Shown here: piece after piece, positions 20,301 through 28,271 of the stretch
Layout: every line of letters starts with the position of its first letter
Numbering within the stretch: the stretch's first letter is position 1
Assembly: GCF_019351435.1 (NCBI RefSeq)
Contig: NZ_JAHWYN010000004.1
Span: forward strand, 176,505-240,504
Length of the DNA: 64,000 nt
Direction: 5' to 3'
Source: Flavobacterium taihuense
GTDB taxonomy: Bacteria > Bacteroidota > Bacteroidia > Flavobacteriales > Flavobacteriaceae
Translations under genes and position numbers: made by a program
The notes under the pieces: generated by a model
Told to the model about the DNA's origin: nothing
What the model saw: only the letters and a program-made list of their open reading frames with translations
Database searches by the model: none

Positions 20301-20708
20301 CACACTCCTTCACATAGAGGCGCGCAACAACCCGGAATGACGGGACAAGTTAAAGAAGATGTTCTCACTCGAAAAGGCGAGTTGGGTGTTAAAATAAAAG
20401 GAGGTCAACTTTCATTTGAACCTACTTTACTCAATGAAAATCAATTTTTGCAACAAGAGGAAAGCGTGAGTTTTGTTGATTTTGGTAACAAACCTTTTTC
20501 AATAAATTTAGATAAAGGAAGTCTAGCATTTACGGTTTGTCAGGTGCCAATTGTTTATAAAAAAGGAAATACGAATCAAGTTGAAGTGAAATACAAAGAT
20601 GGTAAAACCGAAACGGCTTCCACTTTGACTTTGAATCATGAAAACAGTCAAAAAATATTCAACCGCACAGGCGAAATCACTCAAGTAACAGTTTCTATTA
20701 ATTGCTAG
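17310..20708 (+). CDS. GH149-like beta-1,3-oligoglucan phosphorylase (GH94-related), cytoplasmic
   Basis: 1132 residues with no signal peptide or TM segment, so cytoplasmic. The N-terminal IRPFFMSIVSDSNHWLFISS and GGLTAGR region resembles the sandwich domain of GH94 phosphorylases. RPEWNDANNALVGNG contains the predicted catalytic acid Asp634, corresponding to the WND motif of GH94, and SHRGAQQPGMTGQVKED near the C-terminus matches the phosphate-binding region of this clan. The ~1100-residue length fits GH149 (beta-1,3-oligoglucan phosphorylase) and exceeds the ~800 of GH94. Predicted reaction: beta-1,3-glucan oligosaccharide plus phosphate to glucose-1-phosphate and a shorter chain. It is followed after 4 bases by the GH17 gene. 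Confidence 0.8.
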   Translation: MKIVELEGEKYYKIENHDTIRPFFMSIVSDSNHWLFISSNGGLTAGRKNAEFALFPYYTDDKITEFADITGSKTIFQVLTEGKVWIWEPFTERFNENYNLTRNLYKNFYGNKVIFEEIHNDLQLTFRYQWNSSNLFGFVKKSEIINNSSIDYTIRVLDGIQNILPHGVGSDLQNSTSNLVDAYKRSELNAESGLGIFALSAIIVDRAEPSEALKANIVWSLGMNNPTHLLSSKQLPAFRKLQKITGETDIKGEKGAYFISNELHLPRNSSKDWKIIANVNQNQSQVIQLCESILHDKTLEKQLIDDVELGKQNLIALNAGADGLQFTADKLIDTRHFANTLFNIMRGGIFDENYQIGKKDFTQYFAKANSEVFEKNQAFFGNLKEEFSYIELLQLIQKEADNDLVRLCTEYLPLKFSRRHGDPSRPWNKFSINTRSEIDDSKILDYEGNWRDIFQNWEALAYAYPNFIEGMISKFLNASTFDGYNPYRVTKGGFDWEAIEHDNPWSYIGYWGDHQIVYLLKFLEFIEKYYPGKLNSYFDKDCFVYAAVPYSIKAYQDISKNPKDTIEYNYAWEKKINERRAKIGADGALIVNANNEIYHVNFIEKILATVLAKMSNFIPEGGIWMNTQRPEWNDANNALVGNGVSMVTLYYLRRFLKTFQNILGTSELQNIQFSTEMVVFYHSIRECLFGYESVLLGKINDQKRKNILDKLGEAASEYRLNIYKNGFSGQKRSLSIDDLKQFAKVSLAYIDHSIQANQRPDRLYHAYNLMSVDNDGVVVSNLSEMLEGQVAVLSSGYLDAKASLEIIDALRNSALYRPDQNSYILYPNKELPKFLEKNNIPKASVEKSTLLTKLIATSNNAIIDRDVKGDYHFNGNFHNANDLKAALIQLENEEEYQVLAKNEANEILQIFEDVFNHKAFTGRSGTFFGYEGLGSIYWHMVSKLHLAVQEVIEKAHADQADDTIIQALSKHYTAIGDGIGVHKSPEVYGAFPTDPYSHTPSHRGAQQPGMTGQVKEDVLTRKGELGVKIKGGQLSFEPTLLNENQFLQQEESVSFVDFGNKPFSINLDKGSLAFTVCQVPIVYKKGNTNQVEVKYKDGKTETASTLTLNHENSQKIFNRTGEITQVTVSINC

Positions 20709-20712
20709 TAAG

Positions 20713-21966
20713 ATGAAAAAAATCAAAGCCATATTGGTCCTTTTTTTATTGACTATTTTATTTAGCAATTGCAAGAGCATGAATGCTGTGCCTGCTGAAA
20801 TGACAGCCGAGAAAATACTGGGAAATCCCAATTATCTGGCTATGTGCTACGGAGGCTATAGAGACAAAACCAGAGATATTGAGCCTACCGTTTCTCAAAT
20901 AACAGATGATTTAAGAATCCTTTCGGCAATGAATATCAAAGTGCTTCGGACTTATAATGTGCATCATACTGAAATTTCGAACTTATTGAAAGCGATAAGG
21001 ATCGTAAAGAAAGAGAATCCGAAATTTGAAATGTATGTAATGTTAGGAGCATGGATTGATTGCAAAAATTCTTGGACATCAAATCCGCTTATTCGAAATG
21101 AAGACAGTGAACGCAACCCAGTAGAAATTGCCGAAGCTGTAAAACTAGCAAATGAATATCCTGATATCGTTAAGATTATTTCTGTCGGAAATGAAGCAAT
21201 GGTAAAATGGGCATGGGCTTATTATGTCGAACCTAGTATTATATTGAAATGGGTGAATTATTTGCAAGATTTGAAGAAACAGCAAAAATTAGGCAAAAAT
21301 GTTTGGATAACAAGCTCCGATAATTTTGCTTCTTGGGGCGGCGGGAGCAATGAATACCATGTTGAAGATTTGAATCAACTCATAAAAGCAGTCGATTATA
21401 TTTCAATGCATTCTTATCCTATGCATGACACGCATTACAACCCGCAATTTTGGGGGATTTTGGAAGATGAAACACAATTGTCTGAACGTGAAAAAATTAA
21501 TGCAGCAATGATAAGAGCAAGAGATTATAGCATTGCTCAATATAAGGGAGTATTGAATTACATGAAATCATTAGGTGTAAATAAGCCTATTCACATTGGT
21601 GAAACAGGCTGGGCAACGGTATCTAATGAGTTTTATGGGGATTCAGGTTCAAAAGCAACAGACGAATACAAATCGGCGCTGTGTTATAAACTCATGCGAG
21701 AATGGACGAACAAAGAGAAAATGTCTCTTTTTTACTTCGAAGCTTTTGATGAGCAATGGAAAGATAAAAACACATTGGGTTCAGAAAATCATTTTGGATT
21801 AATCAATCTTGAGGGTCAGGCAAAATATGCGCTTTGGGAAATGGTTGACAAAGGCGTTTTTAATGGTTTAACCCGTGATGGAAAACCCATTACAAAAACA
21901 TACAATGGAAAAGAAGAATCGTTGTGGTTGGATGTTAAAACTCCTTCTACAGTATTAAAAAAATAA
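20713..21966 (+). CDS. GH17 beta-1,3-glucanase-like lipoprotein
   Basis: 417 residues. Lipoprotein signal with Cys20 (..ILFSNC|KSM). The single TIM-barrel domain has GH17 hallmarks: ITDDLRILSAMNIKVLRTYN near the start, ISVGNEAM with Glu161 as acid/base, DYISMHSYPMHD, and IHIGETGWAT with Glu297 as nucleophile, followed by FYFEAFDEQWK. GH17 enzymes cleave or transfer beta-1,3-glucans. With the GH149-like gene 4 bases upstream it probably makes short laminari-oligosaccharides for phosphorolysis. Lipid anchoring places it in the periplasm or on the surface. Confidence 0.88.
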   Translation: MKKIKAILVLFLLTILFSNCKSMNAVPAEMTAEKILGNPNYLAMCYGGYRDKTRDIEPTVSQITDDLRILSAMNIKVLRTYNVHHTEISNLLKAIRIVKKENPKFEMYVMLGAWIDCKNSWTSNPLIRNEDSERNPVEIAEAVKLANEYPDIVKIISVGNEAMVKWAWAYYVEPSIILKWVNYLQDLKKQQKLGKNVWITSSDNFASWGGGSNEYHVEDLNQLIKAVDYISMHSYPMHDTHYNPQFWGILEDETQLSEREKINAAMIRARDYSIAQYKGVLNYMKSLGVNKPIHIGETGWATVSNEFYGDSGSKATDEYKSALCYKLMREWTNKEKMSLFYFEAFDEQWKDKNTLGSENHFGLINLEGQAKYALWEMVDKGVFNGLTRDGKPITKTYNGKEESLWLDVKTPSTVLKK

Positions 21967-22141
21967 CTAATACTGATACATTTTACTTTAAAATAAATTT
22001 CATCGATTATTCTTAATGCTAAAAGCGAAACAAAATTCAGAATAGTGCTAAAATATATAGACCAGATTAAAAAGATAATTAATTGTAATCTTCAGTTTTT
22101 AAAAATTAAATAATAAATAAATAACCCAAAATTCTCTAAAT

Positions 22142-23617
22142 ATGGAAAGTATTAATTTAAATCCCAAAAAAATGGTTCCTATGGGGCAAAAAATTGCCTT
22201 TGGATTAGGCATGTTAGCGAATCAAATGTTTCCTGCAGCTCTAGGTATTTTTATGGTTGTATTAGTGCAGGATTTAGGTTTTCCGGCTTGGATGTGGGGC
22301 ATTTTGTTTTTTCTGCCTCGAATATTTGATGCTTTTATTGATCCGATTATGGGATTTATATCAGACAATACTCGTTCTAAATGGGGGAGAAGACGTCATT
22401 ATGTTTTTATTGGAGCCATTATTATGGGAGTTTCCTTTGTTGTAATGTGGCAACTGTATAGAGAAAATGGATTGGATTATAATTTTATATTCTTTCTTTT
22501 TTGGTCTTTTGTATTTTATTTAGGCTTGTCCATTTTTAGTGTTCCTTATGTAGCTATGGGGTATGAAATGAGTGATGATTTTCATGAGAGAACCAATATT
22601 ATGGCAATTTCACAATGGATTGGGCAATGGGCGTGGGTAATTGCTCCTTGGTTTTGGGTGGTTATGTATGACCCTAGTTGGTTTCCAAATGCAGATACAG
22701 CTACTAGAACTTTGGCAGTTTGGGTAGGGGTTTCTTGTATGATATTGGCTATGATTCCTGCAATTTTTATTACCAGTAAATCAACAAAAGACGAAGATAG
22801 TTTTGCTCCATTAACGTTTAGTACAATAGGAGGTAGCTTAAAAGAAATTTTTAAAAGTTTCAAAGAGGCTTTTAGCAGTAAACCTTTTAGAAAGCTTTGT
22901 ATTGCCACTTTCTTGATTTTTAACGCTTTTAATACCGTAGCAGCCTTTTCATTTTTCATCGTTGTTTATTATCTTTTTAATGGAAGTACTGAAGCTGCGG
23001 GTATTTGGCCAACACTTTTTGGCTGTGTAGGAGCTTTGTCAACTACATTTTTAGTAATACCGATAGTAGCTAGAATGTCTAAAAAAATGGGTAAGAAGAA
23101 TGCTTTTTTAATCTGTCAGGGGATATCGGTTTTTGGTTATATATTGTTATGGTTTCTTTTCATTCCTGGAAAACCGTATATGTTTTTATTCGCTTTACCT
23201 TTCTTTTCTTTTGGTATCGGGAGCTTGTTTACACTGATGATGTCTATGACCGCAGATGTTTGCGATATGGACGAGTTGACTTCGGGAAAACGAAGAGAAG
23301 GAATCTTTGGAGCTATTTACTGGTGGATGGTAAAGTTTGGTTTTGCTATTGCGGGATTATTAACAGGAGTTATTATGTCTTTGGTTGGGTTCAATACAGA
23401 TGCGGCAACTCAGTCTGAAGGTGCAATTACCGGTTTGAGGCTTTTTTATTCGGGTATCCCAATTTTAGGTACTTTGATTGCCATGTGGATAATGAGAAAT
23501 TATGACTTAACCGAAGAAAAAGCTAAAGATATTAAAAGTGAATTAGCAACTAGAAAAAGAGAATTAATAGCCCCTTTAAATTTAAATATCGAAACAGAAA
23601 TAAGCTTGCAAAATTAA
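22142..23617 (+). CDS. GPH-family (MFS_2) sugar:cation symporter
   Basis: 491 residues, about 12 TM helices. The N-terminal part FLPRIFDAFIDPIMGFISDN and TRSKWGRRRHY is the signature of the glycoside-pentoside-hexuronide:cation symporters, repeated distantly by SMTADVCDMDELTSGKRREG in the C-terminal half. It is an inner-membrane importer. Set between GH17 and GH16 genes, and next to a cytoplasmic phosphorylase that needs intact oligosaccharides, it most likely carries laminari-oligosaccharides or laminaribiose into the cytoplasm. Substrate is inferred from context only. Confidence 0.88.
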   Translation: MESINLNPKKMVPMGQKIAFGLGMLANQMFPAALGIFMVVLVQDLGFPAWMWGILFFLPRIFDAFIDPIMGFISDNTRSKWGRRRHYVFIGAIIMGVSFVVMWQLYRENGLDYNFIFFLFWSFVFYLGLSIFSVPYVAMGYEMSDDFHERTNIMAISQWIGQWAWVIAPWFWVVMYDPSWFPNADTATRTLAVWVGVSCMILAMIPAIFITSKSTKDEDSFAPLTFSTIGGSLKEIFKSFKEAFSSKPFRKLCIATFLIFNAFNTVAAFSFFIVVYYLFNGSTEAAGIWPTLFGCVGALSTTFLVIPIVARMSKKMGKKNAFLICQGISVFGYILLWFLFIPGKPYMFLFALPFFSFGIGSLFTLMMSMTADVCDMDELTSGKRREGIFGAIYWWMVKFGFAIAGLLTGVIMSLVGFNTDAATQSEGAITGLRLFYSGIPILGTLIAMWIMRNYDLTEEKAKDIKSELATRKRELIAPLNLNIETEISLQN

Positions 23618-23689
23618 ATTAGAACCATTTCTTTTATTTAAAAAGCATCAATTCTAAAAAAAAGATATTGATGAAAACTGATATTAATT

Positions 23690-25399
23690 ATGATACAAAA
23701 TAAGACTTTATTACAACTATTATTTTCATTTTTTCTCATTACTCAATTTTGTTTTGCACAAGTTGATGTTGTATATAAAGATTTAGTGTGGTCAGATGAG
23801 TTTACTACTAATGGAGCTGTTAATTCCAATAATTGGTTTCATCAAACACAAATACCTGCGGGTGGAAGTTGGTATAATAATGAATTGCAACATTATACCA
23901 ACAGCTCGACTAACTCTTTTTTGAATTCAGGTTTCTTGAATATTGTTTCTAAGAAAGAAAGTTTTACGGACCAAGGAGTAACAAAGCAATATACTTCGGC
24001 ACGTTTGAATTCTAAGTTTGCATTTAAATATGGTCGTGTAGATGTAAGAGCAAAGTTACCAACCGAATCTGGTACTTGGCCTGCAATATGGATGTTGGGT
24101 AAAAATACTAATGAAGATGGAGGTTATTTTGATGCAACTTACGGAAATACGAATTGGCCCGCCTCTGGTGAAATTGATATTATGGAGCATGGGATTTTTC
24201 CATCTGAATCCATAAATTTTATTCAAAGTGCTTTGCATACTCCTTCTTCGAATGGAAATACTGTGAATAAAGGAGGTGTGATTGCGAGTGATTTAGCTAA
24301 TAATTATCATATTTATTCAATGAATTGGTCTCCAAATCAAATTTCATTTCTGCTCGATAATGTGATTTATTATACTTATAATCCAACAGTTAAAGATGCA
24401 AACACTTGGCCATTTGATAAAGAGCAATATCTTTTATTGAATATTGCTATGGGTGGTTTTGCAGGAACAATTTCGTCTAATTTTGTTCAAAGTTCAATGG
24501 TCATTGATTACGTAAGAGTATATCAAAACACCACTGTGGATACTCAAGCTCCTGCAAATTTTACAGCTACTATTGGTAAAATCACAGGTTCAACTGTAGA
24601 ATTATTACTTAATGCCACAGATGATTCAGGTAATGTGACCTATACTATTTCTTATGGAACTGGAACTACATCTACAAATAGTGCTACTGGTGTTCAAAAA
24701 TCTTTGATTATATCCAATTTGTTTCCTATTACGGATTATACTTTTTCAGTTTCGGCAACTGATGCAACCGGAAATGCTTCCCCAAATAATCCTATTGTAC
24801 TTACGGCAAAAACAACAGTAAATACAACTACAGAATGTTCTGGCACAGCAACTGAGGCTTCGCAAGGTTTGTTCACGGTTGGTTATAAATATGATTTTCA
24901 AACCTCAGGAACGGATGTTAAAATTACTTTCGAACTTTTGGATACCGATAAAAGCGGTGTTGTTGCCTATTTATGGAAACAAACTCCTTTTTCAGAATCA
25001 CAAATGGCGAATGTTTCTGGAAACATATTTACTAAAACCATTACAGGACAAACCATAGGGTCAACAATAAATTATGCAGTTAAGTTTGCTTATGCTGGTG
25101 GATTGTCTGTGACGAAATACTTTTCTTATGTAGTTGGTAATAGTTGCACATTGGGAGTTGAAAATTCAAGTGAATTGAAACAGTTTTTTTACCCAAATCC
25201 TGTAGAAAACATATTGTATTTACAGTTATTAGACGACCAAAATAAAATTATTTTGACAGATATATTGGGAAAAAAAATAGTCGAAAAGCTAGTTCAGTCA
25301 ACTCATAATTTGGACATGAGTGGTTTTAAACCAGGACTTTACTTTTTAAAAGTAAAAAACTCAAATGGGATCCAAAATATAAAAATTATAAAAAAATAA
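23690..25399 (+). CDS. GH16 beta-glucanase with T9SS sorting domain
   Basis: 569 residues with signal peptide 1-24 (..QFCFAQ). A GH16 catalytic domain covers ~25-285, with GGSWYNNELQHYT and the motif EIDIME giving Glu161, Asp163 and Glu166. An Fn3-like domain sits at ~290-375, a further beta-sandwich module at ~385-480 (TVGYKYDFQTSGTDVKITFE) and a T9SS type A sorting domain at ~495-569 (FFYPNPVENILYLQ ... KIIKK). It is therefore secreted or surface-attached by T9SS, unlike the lipid-anchored GH16 at 14069-15733. Laminarinase activity is the best inference from the locus. Confidence 0.9.
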   Translation: MIQNKTLLQLLFSFFLITQFCFAQVDVVYKDLVWSDEFTTNGAVNSNNWFHQTQIPAGGSWYNNELQHYTNSSTNSFLNSGFLNIVSKKESFTDQGVTKQYTSARLNSKFAFKYGRVDVRAKLPTESGTWPAIWMLGKNTNEDGGYFDATYGNTNWPASGEIDIMEHGIFPSESINFIQSALHTPSSNGNTVNKGGVIASDLANNYHIYSMNWSPNQISFLLDNVIYYTYNPTVKDANTWPFDKEQYLLLNIAMGGFAGTISSNFVQSSMVIDYVRVYQNTTVDTQAPANFTATIGKITGSTVELLLNATDDSGNVTYTISYGTGTTSTNSATGVQKSLIISNLFPITDYTFSVSATDATGNASPNNPIVLTAKTTVNTTTECSGTATEASQGLFTVGYKYDFQTSGTDVKITFELLDTDKSGVVAYLWKQTPFSESQMANVSGNIFTKTITGQTIGSTINYAVKFAYAGGLSVTKYFSYVVGNSCTLGVENSSELKQFFYPNPVENILYLQLLDDQNKIILTDILGKKIVEKLVQSTHNLDMSGFKPGLYFLKVKNSNGIQNIKIIKK

Positions 25400-25438
25400 A
25401 ATACAAGAATAAATTAATATTGAAAAAACGGTACTATT

Positions 25439-27001
25439 ATGCAAACTAAAAAAAGTTCGGTTACTTTAATTGCTCTTGTTGTTGCAATGGGCGGTTTTTT
25501 AATGGGTTTTGATGCTTCTGTTATTTCGGGAGTAATTAAATTTATAGAACCCGAATTTCAGCTTTCAAAGATAGAATTGGGATGGGCTGTTGCTTCTTTG
25601 TCATTGTCAGCAACAGTGGCAATGATGTTTGCTGGGCCAATAAGTGACAAATATGGGCGAATTATTGTTCTAAAATATTCGGCACTATTATATGCGTTTT
25701 CGGCAGTATTGTCTGCTGTGGCACCTAGTTTTTTCATTCTTGTATTTGCTCGAATGTTGGCAGGTATTGGTGTCGGTATTTCTTTGATTATTGCCCCAAT
25801 GTATATAGCCGAAATTGCTCCTGCAGATAAACGGGGTAAGATGGTTTCCTTCAATCAGCTGAATATTGTAATTGGACTTTCAGTTGCTTTTTTTACCAAT
25901 TATCTTATTGTCCATTTAGCCAGTTCCAATTCTGGTTGGGTCGAAACTTTAAAAATAAGGGAATACAATTGGAGATGGATGTTGGGTATCGAATTTATAC
26001 CAGCCATTTTGTATTACTTCTTATTGTTTTTTGTTCCTCAAAGTCCTAGATGGCTTATTATGAAAGGAAAGTTCAATGAAGCTTTGGATATAATGAAAAC
26101 CGTGGATGACGATAAAGAAGCGGAGAAATTAGTGGGCGAAATTCAGGAAAGTATTTTATTGGATTCGGCGCCAAAAGAAAAAATATCCATCAAAGAGTTG
26201 TTTGCTCCTTCCATGAAATTGGTAATGACTATTGGGATTGGAATTGCCATTTTACAGCAAATAGTGGGGATAAATTGTGTGTTTTTCTATGCTCCCATGA
26301 TCTTTGAACAATCTGGAATTGGCACGGATGCTTCCTTTATACAAGCAATTTTAGTTGGGCTTATAAATGTAGTGTTTACAATCATTGCAATGGCACTGAT
26401 TGACAAATTAGGAAGAAAGCCATTATTGGCCATTGGTGTAAGTGGTATTGCGTTGAGTATGTTTGTTTTGTCTTATAGTTTCAATGTGGCAACTTATACA
26501 CTAACAAATGATTCTATTGCCAAGTTACCTACCGAAATAAATAAAGATCAATTATTGTTTTTGAGCAACAAAACCTTTAATTCAGATACCGAATTTAAAA
26601 GCGCTGTAAGAACCACTATTGGAAATAATGTTGCCAATAAGTACGAATCAGAACTTATATCGGCTTCTATTAAAATGAATGCTACCTTAATATTGATTTG
26701 TATTTTAGGATTTGTGGCTTCATTTGCAATATCTCTTGGACCAGTAATGTGGGTACTGTTTTCGGAACTTTTCCCCAATAAAATTCGAGGAGTTGCTATT
26801 TCGTTTGTAGGGTTTATCAATTCAGCAGTCAGCTTTCTTGTTCAACTGGTTTTTCCATGGGAATTATCAAAATTGGGCACTACTTGGACTTTTTTGCTAT
26901 TTGGACTTTTTGCTTTTTTAGGTTTATTCTTGATACTGAAATTATTACCTGAAACAAAAGGAAAATCTTTGGAAGAATTGGAAGCTATTTTAGTTAAATA
27001 A
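25439..27001 (+). CDS. Sugar-porter-family MFS transporter
   Basis: 520 residues, 12 TM helices. It has the sugar-porter motifs D-x-x-G-R (ISDKYGR), the loop with PMYIAEIAPADKRGKM, the second-half motif IDKLGRKPLL and the C-terminal PETKGKSLEELE. QQIVGINCVFFYAP matches the sugar-binding helix 7 pattern. An extra hydrophilic stretch of about 60 residues (SIAKLPTEINKDQ onward) separates TM9 and TM10 and would face the periplasm. Probably a proton-coupled glucose importer, the last gene of the PUL, 39 bases after the GH16 gene. Confidence 0.88.
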   Translation: MQTKKSSVTLIALVVAMGGFLMGFDASVISGVIKFIEPEFQLSKIELGWAVASLSLSATVAMMFAGPISDKYGRIIVLKYSALLYAFSAVLSAVAPSFFILVFARMLAGIGVGISLIIAPMYIAEIAPADKRGKMVSFNQLNIVIGLSVAFFTNYLIVHLASSNSGWVETLKIREYNWRWMLGIEFIPAILYYFLLFFVPQSPRWLIMKGKFNEALDIMKTVDDDKEAEKLVGEIQESILLDSAPKEKISIKELFAPSMKLVMTIGIGIAILQQIVGINCVFFYAPMIFEQSGIGTDASFIQAILVGLINVVFTIIAMALIDKLGRKPLLAIGVSGIALSMFVLSYSFNVATYTLTNDSIAKLPTEINKDQLLFLSNKTFNSDTEFKSAVRTTIGNNVANKYESELISASIKMNATLILICILGFVASFAISLGPVMWVLFSELFPNKIRGVAISFVGFINSAVSFLVQLVFPWELSKLGTTWTFLLFGLFAFLGLFLILKLLPETKGKSLEELEAILVK

Positions 27002-27378
27002 TTGCTTAAAACGTTAAATTGATTTGTTATCGTTTTATATAATGGGAAGAATATTTGTTTTTATAAAAACAAAATAACTAACGGTAAAACCTAAGAGTTT
27101 TTTATGGCATATAAAAGTCTTTTTTTTTCTGTTTATTACTGTTAATGGTGCAAAAGATAGTGATATTTGAACGAAACTAAATGTAGAATCATTTTATAGA
27201 TGTTTTTAATCAAATTTAAAAAAACAAAATAATATTATTGCTGTTTTTTCTTGCTCCTTTTAATAATTATTTGTTAAATTTGACAAATAATTAACTATAA
27301 CAATCACACTAAGCCTATAGCAAAGAACTACTTTTTAGAAGATTTTCTCAAAACTAACTAATCTAAAAAGAAATTGCT
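27002..27378 (+). other. Intergenic region between PUL and ECF sigma gene
   Basis: 377 bases, no gene seen. It contains a perfect T/A-rich palindrome TTTGTTTTTA-TAAAAACAAA (27054-27073), a weak hairpin with a nine-T tail (about 27093-27129) that could end PUL transcription, and the sigma-factor promoter described separately. Confidence 0.6.
27251..27293 (+). promoter_or_regulatory. ECF sigma gene promoter with embedded inverted repeat
   Basis: TTG at 27251-27253, 21 bases, then TAAATTTG at 27275-27282: a full match to the Bacteroidota housekeeping promoter pattern (TTG-N17-23-TAnnTTTG). The -7 element is exactly the loop of a perfect inverted repeat, AATTATTTGT (27265-27274) and ACAAATAATT (27283-27292). 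A dimeric repressor bound there would block the promoter. Predicted leader is about 90 bases. Confidence 0.6.
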
Positions 27379-27963
27379 ATGGCAAATTTACAGATATCAG
27401 ATGCTTTATTAGTAAAGGATTATATGGCCGGTAACGAAAGTGCATTGGCTGTACTAATCAAAAGACATGAGTCTAAGATTTATGGATTTATATATTCTAA
27501 AGTAGCCGATCGAGAGATTTCTAATGACATCTTTCAAGACACTTTCATTAAAGTTATTAAAACTTTAAAAACCAATTCCTACAATGAAGAAGGTAAATTC
27601 TTGCCTTGGATTATGAGAATTGCCCATAATTTGATTATTGATTACTTTAGAAGATCTAAAAAAATGCCTCTTTTTAGAGAAACGGAGGAATTTTCTATTT
27701 TTTCAGTCATGTCTGATAATACACTTACAATTGAAAACCAAATCATAGCAGATCAGGTTGAAGTAGATATTCGTAGACTGGTTGAAGAATTGCCCGTAGA
27801 TCAAAAGGAAGTTTTAATCATGCGTATGTATCAAGATATGAGTTTTAAAGAAATTTCTGAAACCACAGGGGTAAGTATCAATACAGCATTGGGTAGAATG
27901 CGATATGCCATAATGAATTTGAGGAAAATTATTGATAAACATCAAATTGTTTTAACAAATTGA
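27379..27963 (+). CDS. ECF-type RNA polymerase sigma-70 factor
   Basis: 194 residues. Sigma region 2 at ~25-95 (SKIYGFIYSKVADREISNDIFQDTFIKVI, then KFLPWIMRIAHNLIIDYFRRSKK) and region 4 at ~130-185 (VDQKEVLIMRMYQDMSFKEISETTGVSINTALGRMRYAI). Cytoplasmic, directs RNA polymerase to a set of promoters not visible here. No anti-sigma factor with a membrane segment is adjacent; the only close neighbour on the same strand is a 47-residue ORF. Its own promoter looks like a housekeeping one, so it is not obviously self-activating. Confidence 0.9.
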   Translation: MANLQISDALLVKDYMAGNESALAVLIKRHESKIYGFIYSKVADREISNDIFQDTFIKVIKTLKTNSYNEEGKFLPWIMRIAHNLIIDYFRRSKKMPLFRETEEFSIFSVMSDNTLTIENQIIADQVEVDIRRLVEELPVDQKEVLIMRMYQDMSFKEISETTGVSINTALGRMRYAIMNLRKIIDKHQIVLTN

Positions 27964-28015
27964 TAATAAAAGGATAATTCTTCCGTTGTAATATAAAACA
28001 AACTTTATAGTACAT

Positions 28016-28159
28016 ATGGAAAAGAATTACTCTAAAAAATTGAAAATTACTAAAAAAATAAAACCAGATAAAGAAGTGGTATCTTTTTTATTAAACTACT
28101 CTAAAGCATTGAAAATAATGAAATTAGAGGACAATATTTTTGAAATTATAGTCAATTAA
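28016..28159 (+). CDS. Small basic protein, 47 residues, downstream of the ECF sigma gene
   Basis: ATG at 28016, stop TAA ending 28159. The product begins MEKNYSKKLKITKKIKPDKE and ends EDNIFEIIVN; it is lysine-rich, has no signal or TM segment, and I do not recognise a family. It lies 52 bases after the sigma gene and before a bidirectional terminator, so co-transcription is likely. Codon use resembles neighbouring genes. It may be a regulator of the sigma factor or simply a small unknown protein. Confidence 0.5.
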   Translation: MEKNYSKKLKITKKIKPDKEVVSFLLNYSKALKIMKLEDNIFEIIVN

Positions 28160-28216
28160 TTTCCCTTCGATATTGTATAAAGGGAATTTCAAGTACTTTA
28201 AAATAGTATTTGGAAA

Positions 28217-28257
28217 ACAAATTTCACTAAGTCTTTTTTAAGATTAGTGAAATTTGT
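28217..28257. terminator. Bidirectional terminator between convergent genes
   Basis: Perfect 14-bp inverted repeat ACAAATTTCACTAA / TTAGTGAAATTTGT with a 13-base loop, between the sigma-factor unit (plus) and the endonuclease III gene (minus). Confidence 0.75.
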
Positions 28258-28271
28258 TATTTATACCCAAA

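Noticed and set aside
23646..23673. CATCAAT/ATTGATG inverted repeat before the second GH16 gene as an operator
   Set aside because: Only 7 bp in an A-rich context, not repeated at other PUL genes in the window.
27054..27073. Perfect T/A palindrome as the PUL terminator
   Set aside because: It has no loop and no T-tail; pairing of pure A/T without loop is weak evidence for termination.
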